In this document: positions 1 to 11,070 of the stretch, one piece after another
Layout of the letters: each line of letters opens with the position of its first letter
Position numbering within the stretch: position 1 is the first letter of the stretch
Assembly (NCBI RefSeq): GCF_910592395.1
Contig: NC_088311.1
Coordinates: 15,194,501-15,258,500 of the forward strand
Origin: Lineus longissimus
Taxonomy: Eukaryota; Nemertea; Pilidiophora; Heteronemertea; Lineidae
Length of the DNA stretch: 64,000 nucleotides
Direction: 5' to 3'
Position numbers and translations under genes: made by a program
Notes under the pieces: generated by a model
Databases searched by the model: none
Told to the model about the DNA's origin: nothing
The model's input: only the letters and a program-made list of their open reading frames with translations

Positions 1-2272
1 CTTCGAAGACTGGGGGGAGGATGTGATCAGGTTCATAGAAATGAATCAGATGATCAGAATGTCATTGACAACTGTACAAAAGAATGCACAATTGTGTCGA
101 AAGAAAAAGGAGGGGTGTGTGTTCCAGATGATAAATGTGACAGCCAAATATCTTCTATGGAGAGTATTCAACATCCTGTTAATACAAGTATTCATTATCC
201 ACATATGTGCGTTGGGCCAGGGGAAAAAATTGTGCTTGACTGTGTTGAGGTGCCTCCACTCGGGGAAGTAAATCAAAGGGAACCGAATGAAAGCTGTGTT
301 GAGAAAGTGAATGAACTAATGAGAAAATCCATGCAGGATCAAAACGGAATAAAAGAAGCTGAAACCGTTCAAACCCAACATATATCTGTGTGTGTTAAAC
401 CATCAAATCTATATTGTACATCAGTATTAATCCAAAGGAATCAGGTTCAGCCAACTGATAGATCAGTTAGAAGAGTCACAATGAGTGTTGGGCAGCAGTT
501 TAGTAGTAGCGAATCTGAACACCAACCTGGGGACAAGAACATGGACTGTTCATTGATAAAAGCTCAAGGCCAAATAGAGGTTCTGAATGCTGCTAATACG
601 AGGATAAACAAACGGGCTAGAAAACCAATAGATAAATGTTTTGAAGCTTTACCAGTCAATGTCTCAAAATCCAAGCAACAATCAAAAGTAGGCGCAGTTG
701 TTGGTGGTATGAATTCACAGAACAAAAAGAGAGAAGTGAAGTCTGGTAATATTCATTCGAGCAGGGCACAATCTAATTACCAACAATCTGTCAACAGAAC
801 CAAAGACAATAATTCTGATAAACTGTCCTCTCAGTCATCAATCAATGACCATCGTGAACTAGCAGAATTGAAATCAAGGAAAAAGTTGTTGCAGAAATAT
901 TGCCATGATGAGGCTGACCATGTAACAGAGTTGCATTTAGGATCTGATCCTCAGTTGCATGTATCTAGTCTTCCTGCTGCTATGATAGGTAGGATAACCA
1001 AAGAAGGATCGGGCCTTGCATCTCCTGCTCAAGAATTGTGGGAACGGTCAATATCAACGAAACGAGGTAAAAAAACTATGCGACTGATGCATGATCTTAC
1101 TCCGCAAAGCTTGATGTCTATTAGTTTGGCATCTTCAACAAAAGATAATGTTGAAGTGGCTCCTGAAGAAACTGCTCACTACAACTCTAAAAACATTGAA
1201 GATGAAACTGATAAACTCCTTGAGGATGCTGTTTCAGCTAGTTCAGGATTTGCAAAGATGCCAAAAAACTCAAAATGTTTTGAAGATATCCATGTTTCTG
1301 GTACATGTTTACGTGTTATCGCCTGTCAGGCGGTGAATAAGATACCAGAGCTTTCAAATGTACAACCAGACTCGAAACAGGTGGAACATAAAAGGACACC
1401 AACTTGCAGAGATTCAAGGAAGAGTCCAGCTCATTCCGATATGATGGATATCGATATTGTTAGTGATGAAACTAGAGTAAAACCATCATCAGTGCCTTTG
1501 AGGAAAAGTAGCACTTTTGCTGAATCAACATTGAGTGACTTTGAAGATGAGTCTTTTTTCTTCTCATTGAAGAAGCCTGTCGTTGATAACCACTATCTTG
1601 AGGATACGAATGGAAACAAATATAAGGTCGTTGATGACAATGAGATTGTATGTCTGAAATCTTTCAAAAAAAAGAAGCATATCATTAGGCATGAAAAAAT
1701 AGTTGACAAGCACCCTGAAGCCATGCTGCAAGGTAATGAGGAAAAAATTGGGTATGTGGTGACTGACACAAAAGTAGTTGACAACCAGAACTTGAACATA
1801 GTTACTCTGGACGGATTGGAGACTAATTTAGCCTTTCAAACTGAAGATACTGCAACATCAAAACTTGGGTGTAAGACAAGCGGAAAAAAGAAAAATACAA
1901 ATAAGAAATTTGTTGACAGCCTATGTAAGAATATTGATATAGATGCCCTAGCTAGTTTGCCAAAACCAGGTCACCTAAAGAAACGCCCTAGTTTACATTC
2001 AGATGTGAGCGAGATATTACCCTTGGTTTCCAATGATAACCGAGATGTTTTGTTACCTGTGAAGGCAGATGATTGGACATTATCTGATGAAGCAGTTCCC
2101 AGCAGTGAAATGAACAAGTCAACCCAGGAGGAAGAAATGGATGCATCGAAGAGCTTCAATTTTGATGAGTTCATTCCTGGTCAGTTGGAGTCCATTGGCC
2201 TTCCCACACAAAGATTTGTGCAGCCTAAAACTGACAAGAAGCAAGAGAGATCATCTCATGAATTAAAAAAAG
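1..2272 (+). CDS. CENPC: CENP-C, large 5' coding exon (partial at left edge)
   Basis: The frame is open from base 1 for 757 codons and ends at AAAAAG|GTTAGT, a good donor. The next in-frame codon is a stop inside the intron, which supports splicing after 2272 in phase 1. The protein is hydrophilic and low in complexity, rich in Ser, Lys, Asp and Glu, with acidic-aromatic patches around 1530-1570 and many basic stretches. No folded domain is visible, as expected for the long disordered middle of CENP-C. The assignment rests on the downstream exons: same strand, every junction phase 1, and an unmistakable CENP-C motif at 49657-49863. CENP-C links CENP-A nucleosomes to the outer kinetochore. The true start lies left of the window. 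This exon could instead belong to a separate upstream gene, since no transcript evidence is available. Confidence 0.65.
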
Positions 2273-2639
2273 GTTAGTCTACCATACAATTTCGAAAATC
2301 ATGATTTTTTGCTTGCCTGATTATAGCTGATGATATATTAATGAAGTTTTGTTTGTTATGGCACAGAGACAGACACCTTATTTCATATCCGTCAGAACTG
2401 CATACAGCTGTTTAGCCTGGGGTTCACGGTGTATCCCAGGGGGACAAAACCATTGACCACGTTATAACGATGTCGTGAGTTCCACTGAAAACCAGAAAAA
2501 CATAAGTCATAAATTCTGTAGGTTGAACATGTTAAAGGTTAGCACAATGGCTTGTGGCTGATTTCCTCTTCTGCTGCATATAAAATATTGGGCTGCTTAT
2601 AAAATATTGGGCCTAGAGTGTTCACACATATGTAGATTT
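2273..2639 (+). other. CENP-C intron, no feature seen
   Basis: AT-rich intron after the large exon. The only structure is a short direct repeat of ATAAAATATTGGGC near 2580-2612. Confidence 0.5.
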
Positions 2640-3320
2640 TTATTGAAAACTCGGGGCTATTGCTTACAAGCATTTGCAGCCCTGGACAAAAGTAAAATTA
2701 CAAAATTTACATTGGCATACACGGGGAAGCATTAACAGGAATAAGTGCAGTGGAGCTCTGAGTGAGATTGACGACAAGTTGCAGGGAAAGGGCCAAACAA
2801 CAAATAAGAAAAAGGAGGCTAATTTACATTCACAATAGTACAAATATTGTGGATAAACCTGCTAACCCTAACCATAGCCTGGACATTACTGGCTTTTGTG
2901 AAATAATTGAAACCATAGAGTAACGCCTGCCACCTGTTCTCAGTATCTCTCAGAGAACCATATATGTTGGTAAAAAATGATAGCACGCTTAGGTCATGGA
3001 ATAGATCTTCATGACAAGTGTTAGTAAGAGGGTAACTGAAGAAGAGATGCTTAGTTGTCTGTTTGTTGAAACCACACGGACAGGAGGGATTGAGAATGTT
3101 TGAAAAATTGTGGGTAAGCAGGTGGTTCCTGAATATGAGATCTCGGCAAGTTTTGTTGAAAAGAATTTCTTCCCAACGTGAAAGTTTTAATCTAGTAGTT
3201 ACTAAGTAGTTTTTACGCCCTTTAATGTACACACGAGTGTTGAATTTGAAGGAGATGTTTGCACCTGAAAAGGAAGCCTTACCAATTGGCAAAAAGCAAG
3301 GTTCTTTCACCAAAATAGGA
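2640..3320 (-). pseudogene. Non-LTR retrotransposon (LINE) 3' fragment
   Basis: Minus-strand reading of about 165 residues (down to 2819) with the C-terminal zinc-knuckle pattern of many LINE pol proteins: C-x-C-G, then T-x-x-H-x-F-F about 7 residues later (SCPCGFNKQTTKHLFF). It is preceded by a basic Thr-Arg-Leu-Lys-Leu-Ser-Arg-Trp segment. The 5' side is cut at 3321 by transposon P1, and the reading resumes right of P1 near 6740. It is a dead 5'-truncated copy; the clade (Jockey/CR1-like or other) is not resolved. Confidence 0.6.
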
Positions 3321-3457
3321 TACCGTATTTGATGGTGTATAAGTCGCATGGGTGTATAAGTCGCACCCCCAACTTTGGCTCCAAAAGTTTATGTAAAATG
3401 TTTTTTGCCACTTACCAAGTCTAACATAACTATTTCATGAGTTCCATGGCGAAAGGC

Positions 3458-4272
3458 CTATTCCAAATTGTCTGAATCAAATCCCTCGAATTCTGAATCG
3501 TCATCGTAGCCATCAAACGCCCGAATACGTTGAGAATCGGTAATGTCATTGTCACCATCCATGCTCTCCTGATCCTGGTCGGCTGCCTCGAACGCATGCA
3601 CGCGGTCTTGATCCGTGACATTTTCATTCTCGTCGGGGTCCATGTCTCTCCACAGCCAGTTGTCCTCAACTCCGTCTAGTGCATTTGATATGCCCGTCTT
3701 CAAAAAGGACTTCCGAACGATTCCGGCGTCAACTGTATCCCATGCCCGACTCACCCAAGCACAAATGATTCCTGGCGATGCTGCCCGCATTTTCCCCGTT
3801 GCCGTGAACGTGTGGTCATCATCACTCTGCATCCAAGACTCCCATTCGTATCGAAGTGCATCTTTGAAATGTTTAGTGAGACTAACATCAATCGGCTGAA
3901 GGAGTTTGGTACACCCCCCTGGAATGACTGCACAGTGTGTGTTACGCCGTTCACGAAGGTTTTGCTTTGCCGAATCAACAAGGTGTGCCCGCATGCTGTC
4001 AAACACAAGCAAACTCAAGTCATTTCTTATTCCACCGGGCCTCCTGCGCCAGATTTCCGATATCCTCACATTCATCATGTTCTCATCCATCCACCCTTTA
4101 GCTTGTACTTGCACATTCACTGTGACCGGAAAATTATCCCTGGGCATAGTTTTACGCTTGAATATAATCATCGGTTTCAATTTAGTGCCATCTGCCATGC
4201 AGGCAAGAACAACAGTAAAGTGAGTTTTCTCATGACCGGTGGTTTTCACAGCAATAGTTTTATCGCCTTTTT
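3458..4272 (-). pseudogene. P1 transposase, C-terminal part (DDE domain)
   Basis: Continues the transposase after R1-a, starting in KGDKTIAVKTTGHEKTHFTV. It shows the second Asp in LLVFDSMRAHL and the third in KLLQPIDVSLTKHFKD, 36 residues later, matching the DD(35-36)D spacing of pogo. An acidic tail rich in Asp and Glu ends the protein at 3458. Without R1-a, six A residues at the junction would keep Lys-Lys-Gly in frame with the N-terminal part, so the gene was intact when R1-a inserted. Confidence 0.8.
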
Positions 4273-5927
4273 GGCTCACCGTAGGGGAGTCTATGCAATA
4301 CCGCAGTGTCCGTCGTCGTCCGTCGTCGTCGTCGTCGTCGTTGTCCGTCGTATCCTAGTTCAAAAACAGTGGCACGTTTTTTAACCGCTAGGCCTATGAA
4401 CTTAAAACTTTGTACACATGACCCCCTAGGTCAGATGACCCCTGACACTAAATTTCTGTCTGATCTGATTCTCTACTTGGCCACCAGGGGGCCAAATGTG
4501 GATATCTAAAAAGTGTGATATCTCGCTTATTAGTGACTTGTTTTCGATAAAACTTTTGTGGTAGGTACTCATAGCAAGGATACATCATATAGCTTACGGG
4601 TTTTTAATTTGATCCACTTTTCAAGGTTGCAGAGGTCAAATGGCGTGAATTGGCCGTTTGAGTGTAACTATGGCATGTTTCTCAACCACCAAAGCTATGA
4701 GCTTGAAACTTGGTACATATAACCCCCTATATCAGATAACCTCTGGTGCTGAATTTCAGCCTGATCTGATTCTTGACTTTGCCACCAGGGGGCCAAAACA
4801 GAAAAAGTAAGAAGTGCAATAGCCTGCTTATTAGCAAATTGTTTTTGATGAAATTTTTATGGCAGGGACCCCTAGCAAGGTTACCTCAGATGTTGCACGA
4901 TTTTTCGGATTTGACCTACTTTTTAAGGTCGCAGAGGTCAAATGGCGTAAATTTGCCGTTTGAGTGTAACTATGGCACGTTTCTCAACCTCAACAGTTAT
5001 GAACTTGAAACTTTGAACAAATGACCCCCTAGGTCAGTTGACCTTTTACACTGAATTTTGGTTCGGTCTGATTATTGACTTGGCCACCAGGGGGCCCAAA
5101 CTCAAAACTCAAAAAGTGTGATTTCTCGCTTATTACTGATTTGTTTTTGATAAAAGTTTCATGGTAGGTACTCCTAGCAAGGATACATCACATATCTTAC
5201 GGGTTTTTGATTTGACCCACCTTTCAAGTTCACAGAGGTCAAAGTTGAAAACTTTACCGTTCTTGGTACGTTTTGTCGTTGTTCAATGTAAAGAGTTTTA
5301 ATTTTGTGTAATGATGCATCTAAGAAGCCACTATTTGTATGCCAAGTTTCAGCCAGATCGGAATTCAAATATGGCCGAAATTGCATGTTTTGTGGGTTTT
5401 TCCTCGTATTGTGGCAATCCAAAGGTCGTGAGTTCAAACCCCGGTCAAGGACAGCCAAAAATATTTTTATTTTTCATCTTTTCCTTTTTTCTTTTCTGAG
5501 TTCTATCTTACATTTTCTTCATTTTTTGATTTATTTGGTGCCATAGATTTAATTAGGCGGCCATCTTGGAAATCGTTTTTTGCCGATTGCTGTAGTGTAA
5601 CGAGTGATGAAATTGTTATGGTCGGGTGGATGTGTCTACATCACATATCACCCTGGTTTGTTATTTGACCTACCTTTCAGGGTCACTGAGGTCAAAGTTA
5701 AAAATATATTCACCATTGTCATGGAGTGGCACGTTTCTTCACTATCATTTTCACCTAGACTCTACAAGCTTGGAAGCACAAGTCTCGGATTCACCACTTG
5801 GCCAGGGCCGGCTCTGAACTGGTCACAGATGCATGTATAAATTATGAGAGGCCTACATACTGTAGCACTTTCTGTAACTGTCTACCAAAAATACTTACGG
5901 TGAGCACAATGGCCCCTGGCCGTTTCA
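4273..5927 (+). mobile_element. R1-a: Helentron-like repeat element inside the P1 transposase
   Basis: Begins GGCTCACCGTAGGGGAGTC with a GTC/CGT trinucleotide run (4310-4350) and ends GGTGAGCACAATGGCCCC with a GGCC hairpin and TTTCA. Inside are three tandem monomers of about 300 bp (to about 5250), each with a CCACCAGGGGGCC motif (near 4481, 4781, 5083), followed by diverged sequence. Left and right T runs (5 and 3) against an inferred 6 in the intact transposase fit a TT target duplication. Confidence 0.75.
5385..5475 (+). repeat. tRNA-like (B-box) SINE fragment inside R1-a
   Basis: GGTCGTGAGTTCAAACCCC resembles a tRNA T-arm/B box with the run-on GGTCAAGGACAGCC and then an AT-rich tail. No intact A box or cloverleaf is seen, so this is a SINE remnant or chance resemblance. 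Confidence 0.3.
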
Positions 5928-6497
5928 TTTGTGCACAGTATGATTCATTGGAATGTCAAATGTGCAAGGGGTTTCATCCATGTTCCCAATGCAAGAGATC
6001 AAGTATCCGTGCTGCCTACGCATCCGTATAACAAATCGATGAAAACTGATAACTTTATCGTCAAGGTCAGCTTGAAGGGCTTGCGCAAGTGTTGTTCTGG
6101 TCCGAATGACAAGGTCATGCCGTTTCATGAAATGGTAGCACCAACCCTCACTGCCGATGAATTCATCCCTTATATCCTCATATGCTTCATCATGCCTAAC
6201 AACAGTTAGTGCTTTTTGACGGATCATGATAGTGTTCACCGAGCGTCCAGAATCTCGTAAATCCGTAACCCACCCGACAAGTTCTCGTTCCAATTCTGGC
6301 CAGAGGGCATCCTTCCCGCGCCTTGCTCGTTTTTTTCTCGGCATTTCTTTGATGGTGTCCTGATTCCTGCGCCAATCACGCACCAGTTTCTCACTTACTG
6401 CATACTGCCGACCAGCAGCCCGATTCCCGCCATTCTCCTCTGCATACTTGACCACTTCTAGCTTGAATTTCCCGGTATAACTGAATCTTTTCGGCAT
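5928..6497 (-). pseudogene. P1 transposase, N-terminal part (HTH domains, first catalytic Asp)
   Basis: The start was chosen at ATG 6497 (MPKRFSYTGKFKLEVVKYA), the usual start of the Psq/Brinker-type helix-turn-helix of Tigger-like transposases. It is followed by a second CENP-B-type HTH region (WPELERELVGWVTDLRDSG through the WCYHFMKRHDL segment). The first DDE aspartate is in GNMDETPCTFDIP near the end. The frame then runs into R1-a at 5927. In the family this protein binds the terminal repeats and cuts and pastes the element at TA. Here it cannot be made in one piece. Confidence 0.8.
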
Positions 6498-6739
6498 TTT
6501 TGCTATTGTAAACCACTCGACCATGCGTGTGTGCAATACAATACAAGTGTGACCTTGATCTCTCGCGTGCTATCATTTGGTGCGCTGTGATTGCTACGTG
6601 GGGCTCCCGATGGGGGATTTTTGGGTTGCGTCATTTCGCCGTTCACGGACCTTTGGTGTATAAGTCGCACTTCCGTATATAGGTCGCACCCCCCACTTCG
6701 GCAGAAAAAGGTGCGACATATACACCATCAAATACGGTA

Positions 6740-6979
6740 ATACACTACAGGAAGCCTTACGGGGTGTTTCAAAATCAGTGGCTCTCTATAAAAAAAACAG
6801 GGGACTAGCTCAGATATTTGTGCATGCAGAGATGATCTTTTCAGGTTTTCACCTTTCCTATGGGTTAAATTTGATGGCCCCGCACATATTGTGCTGAGAA
6901 TGGCCATTTTTTTTGCTGCAGCTCAATTTGTGTCCTGGACATAACCCATTTGGACCATTTTTGTATCAAAGTTTGAGAT
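6740..6979 (+). other. Intron: short LINE remnant, then unrecognised sequence
   Basis: The first 50 bp or so continue the LINE reading interrupted by P1. The rest shows no recognisable feature. Confidence 0.4.
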
Positions 6980-7440
6980 TTTCAGCTAATCTAGGGCACT
7001 TTTGAGGGCGGGGCTTTTGGGTGTGTCTGGCAAGGGTATCTCACCACAGAAAATGTCTGGCAGTGGCCATTCATGATGTGAGGGGTCATAACGAACATTT
7101 TCCAGCAAGTTTTTTCTGGTTAGCTTTTCAGCTAATCTAGGTCACTTTTGAGGGCGGGGTTTTTGGGTGTGTCTGGCAGGGATAACCCACCACTAAAAAA
7201 GTCTGGCAGTGGCCATTCATCGTACATGGGGTCATAACGAACATTTTCCAGCAAATTTTGTCTGGTTAGCTTTTCAGCTAACCTAGGTCACTTTTGGGGT
7301 GGCAGTTATGTAAGTCTGGCAAGGGTATCCCACCACTAAAAATGTCTGGCAGTTGCATTTCAAGATACCGTGGGGTACACCGAACATGTTGGAGTTGATT
7401 TGAATCAGTTAGCTGATGAGCTAATCTAGCTTATTTTTTG
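6980..7440 (+). repeat. Tandem repeat, period about 140 bp
   Basis: Three units, starting near 6982, 7130 and 7268 with a partial fourth, share TTTTCAGCTAATCTAGG, GGGCGGGG, TGTCTGGCA and CATTTTCCAGCAA blocks. No coding frame spans them. Confidence 0.7.
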
Positions 7441-8057
7441 GCAGCCTTTCAGTGGACCCCACGGCCACACCCACCACAACTGACCAGCCAGACGTACATT
7501 TCTATATGCTCGGATATGTATAGAATATCAAAATACTTAACAAAATTGGTTAGCTTTTCAGCTACCCTCGACCCCTCTGGCTCCTGCTCTATATGCAGAT
7601 ATATACTACATAGACAGCGTACATCCTTAATTAGTTGTATAAAAGCATTAGTTTGAGCTACTACACACCAAGCTTTATTCTTTGTAATTAGAGCACAAGG
7701 GGTCAAACAACTCAATGGACTGCAATTAATGTTAGAATATACAGTAGCTTGGCAATGTGATGAGCAGTGAAGATAATTAAGCGAAACAGAAGAGAGTAGA
7801 GAGGTGTCCGCCCTACAGAGGTTTTGGTTCAAGCAAATGACTTAGAAAAAATCGGGACTGAACGAACATGTCCATAATGCGGAGGTGTCCGCCTGGCAGA
7901 TGTGTCCGCCTGGCAGATGTGTCCGCAAGGGGAGGTTCTACTGTACTGTGATTCCAGGATGTGGGAGCTGGTTAGGAGCCATTGGGTAGATGTTATGTCC
8001 ACATCGTTTGGTGCTCTGGAGGGTGAACTCCTGGTCAGATTTCTTTAGTTTGTTTTT
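7441..8057 (+). other. Intron with a possible DNA-transposon terminus near 7850-7950
   Basis: Mostly unrecognised. GTGTCCGCCTGGCAGAT occurs twice in tandem (about 7886-7922) and leads to GGGGAGGTTCTACTGTA, which resembles the right terminus of ISL2EU-like elements (compare 33718-34786). No matching left end was found. Confidence 0.3.
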
Positions 8058-9056
8058 GGCTTACCATAGGGGAGTCCATAAAACAGTGCAGTGTCCGTCG
8101 TCCGTCGTCGTCGTCTGTATCCTGTTTCAAAACCGCTTAACCGCTTAAGCTATGACTTGAAACTTTGTACACAGGCCCCCCCCCCCCCCAGGTCAGGTGA
8201 CCTCTAACAATGTTTATGGTCCGATCTGGTTCTTCACTTGGCCACCAGGGGGCCAGAGCAGAAACCTAAAAAGTGTGATATCTCTCTTATGAGTGACTTG
8301 TTTTCAATAAAATCTTTATGGTAGGTTCTCAGAGCAAGGATACATAACAATCCTACGGCTTTTTGATTTGACCTAATTTTCAAGGTCACAGTGGTCAAAT
8401 GGTGTGAATTGGCCGTTTGAGTGTAACTATGGCACACTCTTAACCGCTAAAGCTATGAACTTGAAATTTGATACACATGACTCCCTATGTCATGTAACCT
8501 CTGACACTAAATTTCAGTTCGATCTGATTCTTAACTTGGCCACCAGTGGGCCAGAAGTGGTAACCTAAAAAGTGTGATATCTCTCTTATGAGTGATTTAT
8601 TTTCGATAAAATTTTTATGGTAGGTTCTCCTAGCAAGGATACATCACATATCGTATGAGTTTTTTGTTTGACCTACTTTTCAAGGTCACAGAGGTCAAAT
8701 GGCATAAATTAGTCGTTTGAGTGTAACTGTGGCACGTTTCTTAACTGATAAACCTATGAACTTGAAATTTGCTACACATGACATCCCTACATGTAACCTC
8801 AGACTTTCGATCTGTTCTGATTCTCGACTTGGCCACCAGGAGGCCAAAAGTAAAAAAGGTAAAAAGTGCAATATCTTGTTTATTAGTGACTTGTTTTCGA
8901 TGATATTTTTATGGTTGGCACTCCAAGCAACGATACATCACATGTCATACCGACTTTGGTTTGACCTACGTACTTTCATGTAGCATGTTTCTTAACCAGG
9001 ATGAATTACTAACTACCAAATATCTATGCGGTAATCACAATGGCCCCTGGGCATTT
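8058..9056 (+). mobile_element. R1-b: R1-family element (duplication unit 1)
   Basis: Starts GGCTTACCATAGGGGAGTC with a GTCCGTCGTC head, carries monomers with CCACCAG-type motifs near 8241, 8539 and 8833, and ends in a diverged GGTAATCACAATGGCCCC tail. Its 3' part is nearly identical to 21135-21490 in unit 2. The duplication breakpoint lies within or near this element. Confidence 0.7.
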
Positions 9057-9164
9057 CATTTATTGGTCCTTGCCTAAAAACCAAACAGGATTTTAGGGTT
9101 TCAGCATTCTCAAGGCAGAAATTTAAAAAATCTTCAGTGGAGTCCATTGGTCAGTTTGGATTTC

Positions 9165-9640
9165 ACATCCTGGACTGTTAATGCAGAACGAGTTGCCCCA
9201 CGGGCTGGATTTTTCGGTGACATGACGGGGTGGGGTGGGAGATGGTGACAGAATGAGTTGCCCTATGGGCTGTAACTTTGTGCCGTGACCTATCGATTTT
9301 TGGCCCAATCCAGTATTAAATATGTATTCTTGGATTTTACATCCTGGACTGCAACTGCAGAAAAAGTCGCCTCATGGGCTTGACATTTTCTGTAGCATGA
9401 TGATTGATGGGTAGGGGTCGGAGTGGTGCCCGATTGATTTTGGGCCCGCACCGATATCCAAAATGGCTTCCAGGTGGCCATCCTTGCTCATTCATTCCAG
9501 ACTGTAACTACTGAATAAGACAACCGATGGCTTTCAATTCTCTGTAGCATGTGGGAGGGGTGGGAGAGTTGCCTTATCAATTTCTGGTCTGATCTGAAAT
9601 CCAAGATGGCCATGCCCCTGGCTGCCCTTGTTATTGTTTT
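9165..9640 (+). repeat. Tandem repeat, period about 150-170 bp
   Basis: Three diverged units share ATCCTGGACTG-AACTGCAGA, TTGCCC-ATGGGCT and a TCGATTTTTGGCCC block with an AAGATGGCC-type end. The same unit type recurs near 32090-32460, so this is a mobile minisatellite or part of an element. The unit-2 counterpart is at 21580-23960, split by H2. Confidence 0.6.
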
Positions 9641-9720
9641 CCATTAAAGAGATATACCACCAAGTCATATCAATGCAGGGGCTGACTTCAATCATTTCAG
9701 TTATTCATACATGCATTGTT

Positions 9721-10855
9721 AGCTCTTAGTAGAGGTGAGCTTATCCCATACCGTGGCGTCCGTCGCCCGTCGTCGTCGTCGTCGTCGGCGTCGGCGTCGT
9801 CGTCGTCCGTCGTCGTCCGTCGTCAGTTAGCAAGGCACGTTTCGTAACTGTTAGAGCTATTGAGTTGAAACTTGGTACACATGTACCCTTATGTAATGAC
9901 ACCTTGGAGACCAAGTTTTGGTCCGATTCGTTTCATGGTTTGGCCACCAGGGGGCCAAACGTTAAAAGTGAAAATATGCAATATCTCCCTTAATAGTAGT
10001 CGGGAAATTTTGAAAAAAATATGGTAGGTACTTCTAGCAAAGGTGCATCATATATCCTCCGGGTTTTTGATTTGACCTCCTTTTCAAGGTCACAGAGGTC
10101 AAATGGTGTAAATTGGCCGTTAGGATGTAACGATGGCACGTTTCTAAACTGCAATGACTATTGATACCAAATTTGGTACACATTTACCCCTCAGTCAGGT
10201 GATCTCAGGGACCGAAGTTTGGTCCAATATGATTCACCACTTGACCACCAGGGGGCAAAATCCCAAAACCTTAAAAATGTGATTATTCCTTAACTTCTTG
10301 CCCGATTGCCACCAATTTGATATCATGGGTACATCTAACCACCATACAGTATATGTCACACAGGTTTTTAATTTGACCTTCTTGTCAAGGTCACAGAGGT
10401 CAAATGGTGTAAATTTGCCGTCAGGCCGTAACTATGGCACGTTTCTTAACTGCAATGACTATTGATCACAAATTAAGTACACATGTACCCCTTGGTCAGG
10501 TGATCTCAGGTACCGAAGTTTGGTGAGATCTGATTTGCCGTTTGGCCTCCAGGGAGGGGGCCAAATCCTAAATTCTTCAAAATGCCATTATTCCTAGTAA
10601 TGACTTGCCCGATTGGCACCAATTTTATATCATAGGTACATCTAATTCTAACAACCATTCAATGTGTCACCCGGGTCTTCTTTGATTTGACCTACTTTTC
10701 AAGGTCACAGAGGTCGAATGTACTGTAAATTGGCCAATTTGGGGAAATTGTAATTGCTTGGACCTACATCAAACCTAACACTACATGACACAATACCATG
10801 CTCTTTATCCATCTTTCCTCCACATGAGGTGAGCACAATGGCCCTGGCCATTTCA
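9721..10855 (+). mobile_element. R1-c: R1 element with an exact empty site
   Basis: Inserted at GCATTGTT|TTTCAAC; the empty site survives in unit 2 at 24040-24055. The element runs from AGCTCTTAGTAGAGGTGAGC to GGTGAGCACAATGGCCCTGG plus CCATTTCA. Two T before and five T after, against five in the empty site, give a 2-bp TT duplication. It has a GTC/CGT run at 9760-9830 and three monomers with CCACCAGGGGGC-type motifs (near 9943, 10246, 10548). Confidence 0.85.
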
Positions 10856-10900
10856 TTTTTCAACAACATTCATAGAACTGTGAAGCTGTGTTCTTTTTAG

Positions 10901-11023
10901 CACCAAAGAAGCGATGGAGTCGGTCCTGTAACTCATCCAAGTCGCCACAGAACAGTGCAATTACCACCAATGCAACAACTGCTGCTATACCTGTTGAAGA
11001 TTTAGATGACAGCGATATAATAG
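10901..11023 (+). CDS. CENPC: CENP-C internal exon, copy A1 of four
   Basis: A 123-bp exon lies between the acceptor TTCTTTTTAG and the donor AG|GTAAGAG. It enters and leaves in phase 1, giving about 41 residues (PKKRWSRSCNSSKSPQNS at the start, an acidic PVEDLDDSDI end). Joined to the 2272 donor it completes an Ala codon, so the large exon reads straight into a basic PKKRW stretch. The basic head and acidic tail fit a linker-type segment, and no domain is recognised. Copy A1 carries Cys where the other copies have Arg (SRSCNS versus SRSRNS). It sits between element R1-c and Helitron H1. Because the exon is symmetric it can be skipped or repeated without a frameshift. Confidence 0.65.
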
Positions 11024-11070
11024 GTAAGAGCTCAGTTGATTCATACGACAAGGGGTCAGTTAAAAGATTA

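Larger units (their letters stand above)
3323..6737 (-). mobile_element. P1: pogo/Tigger-type DNA transposon, interrupted
   Basis: Terminal inverted repeats begin CCGTATTTGATGGTGTAT at 3323 and close with the reverse complement at 6737, flanked by TA on both sides, the Tc1/mariner/pogo target. The termini carry further GTATAAGTCGCA repeats. It encodes a two-part transposase on the minus strand (5928-6497 and 3458-4272), split by R1-a. Removing P1 rejoins the LINE reading frame on both sides, which supports the boundaries. Confidence 0.85.

Noticed and set aside
1148-2174. Overlapping ORFs in other frames of the large CENP-C exon
   Set aside because: They lie wholly inside a long open frame with better composition; shadows.
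5385-5475. A functional tRNA gene
   Set aside because: Only a B-box-like stretch is present; no acceptor stem or anticodon arm could be drawn.
6980-7440. CRISPR-like array
   Set aside because: Repeats are about 140 bp with no short conserved repeat/unique spacer pattern, and the DNA is animal.
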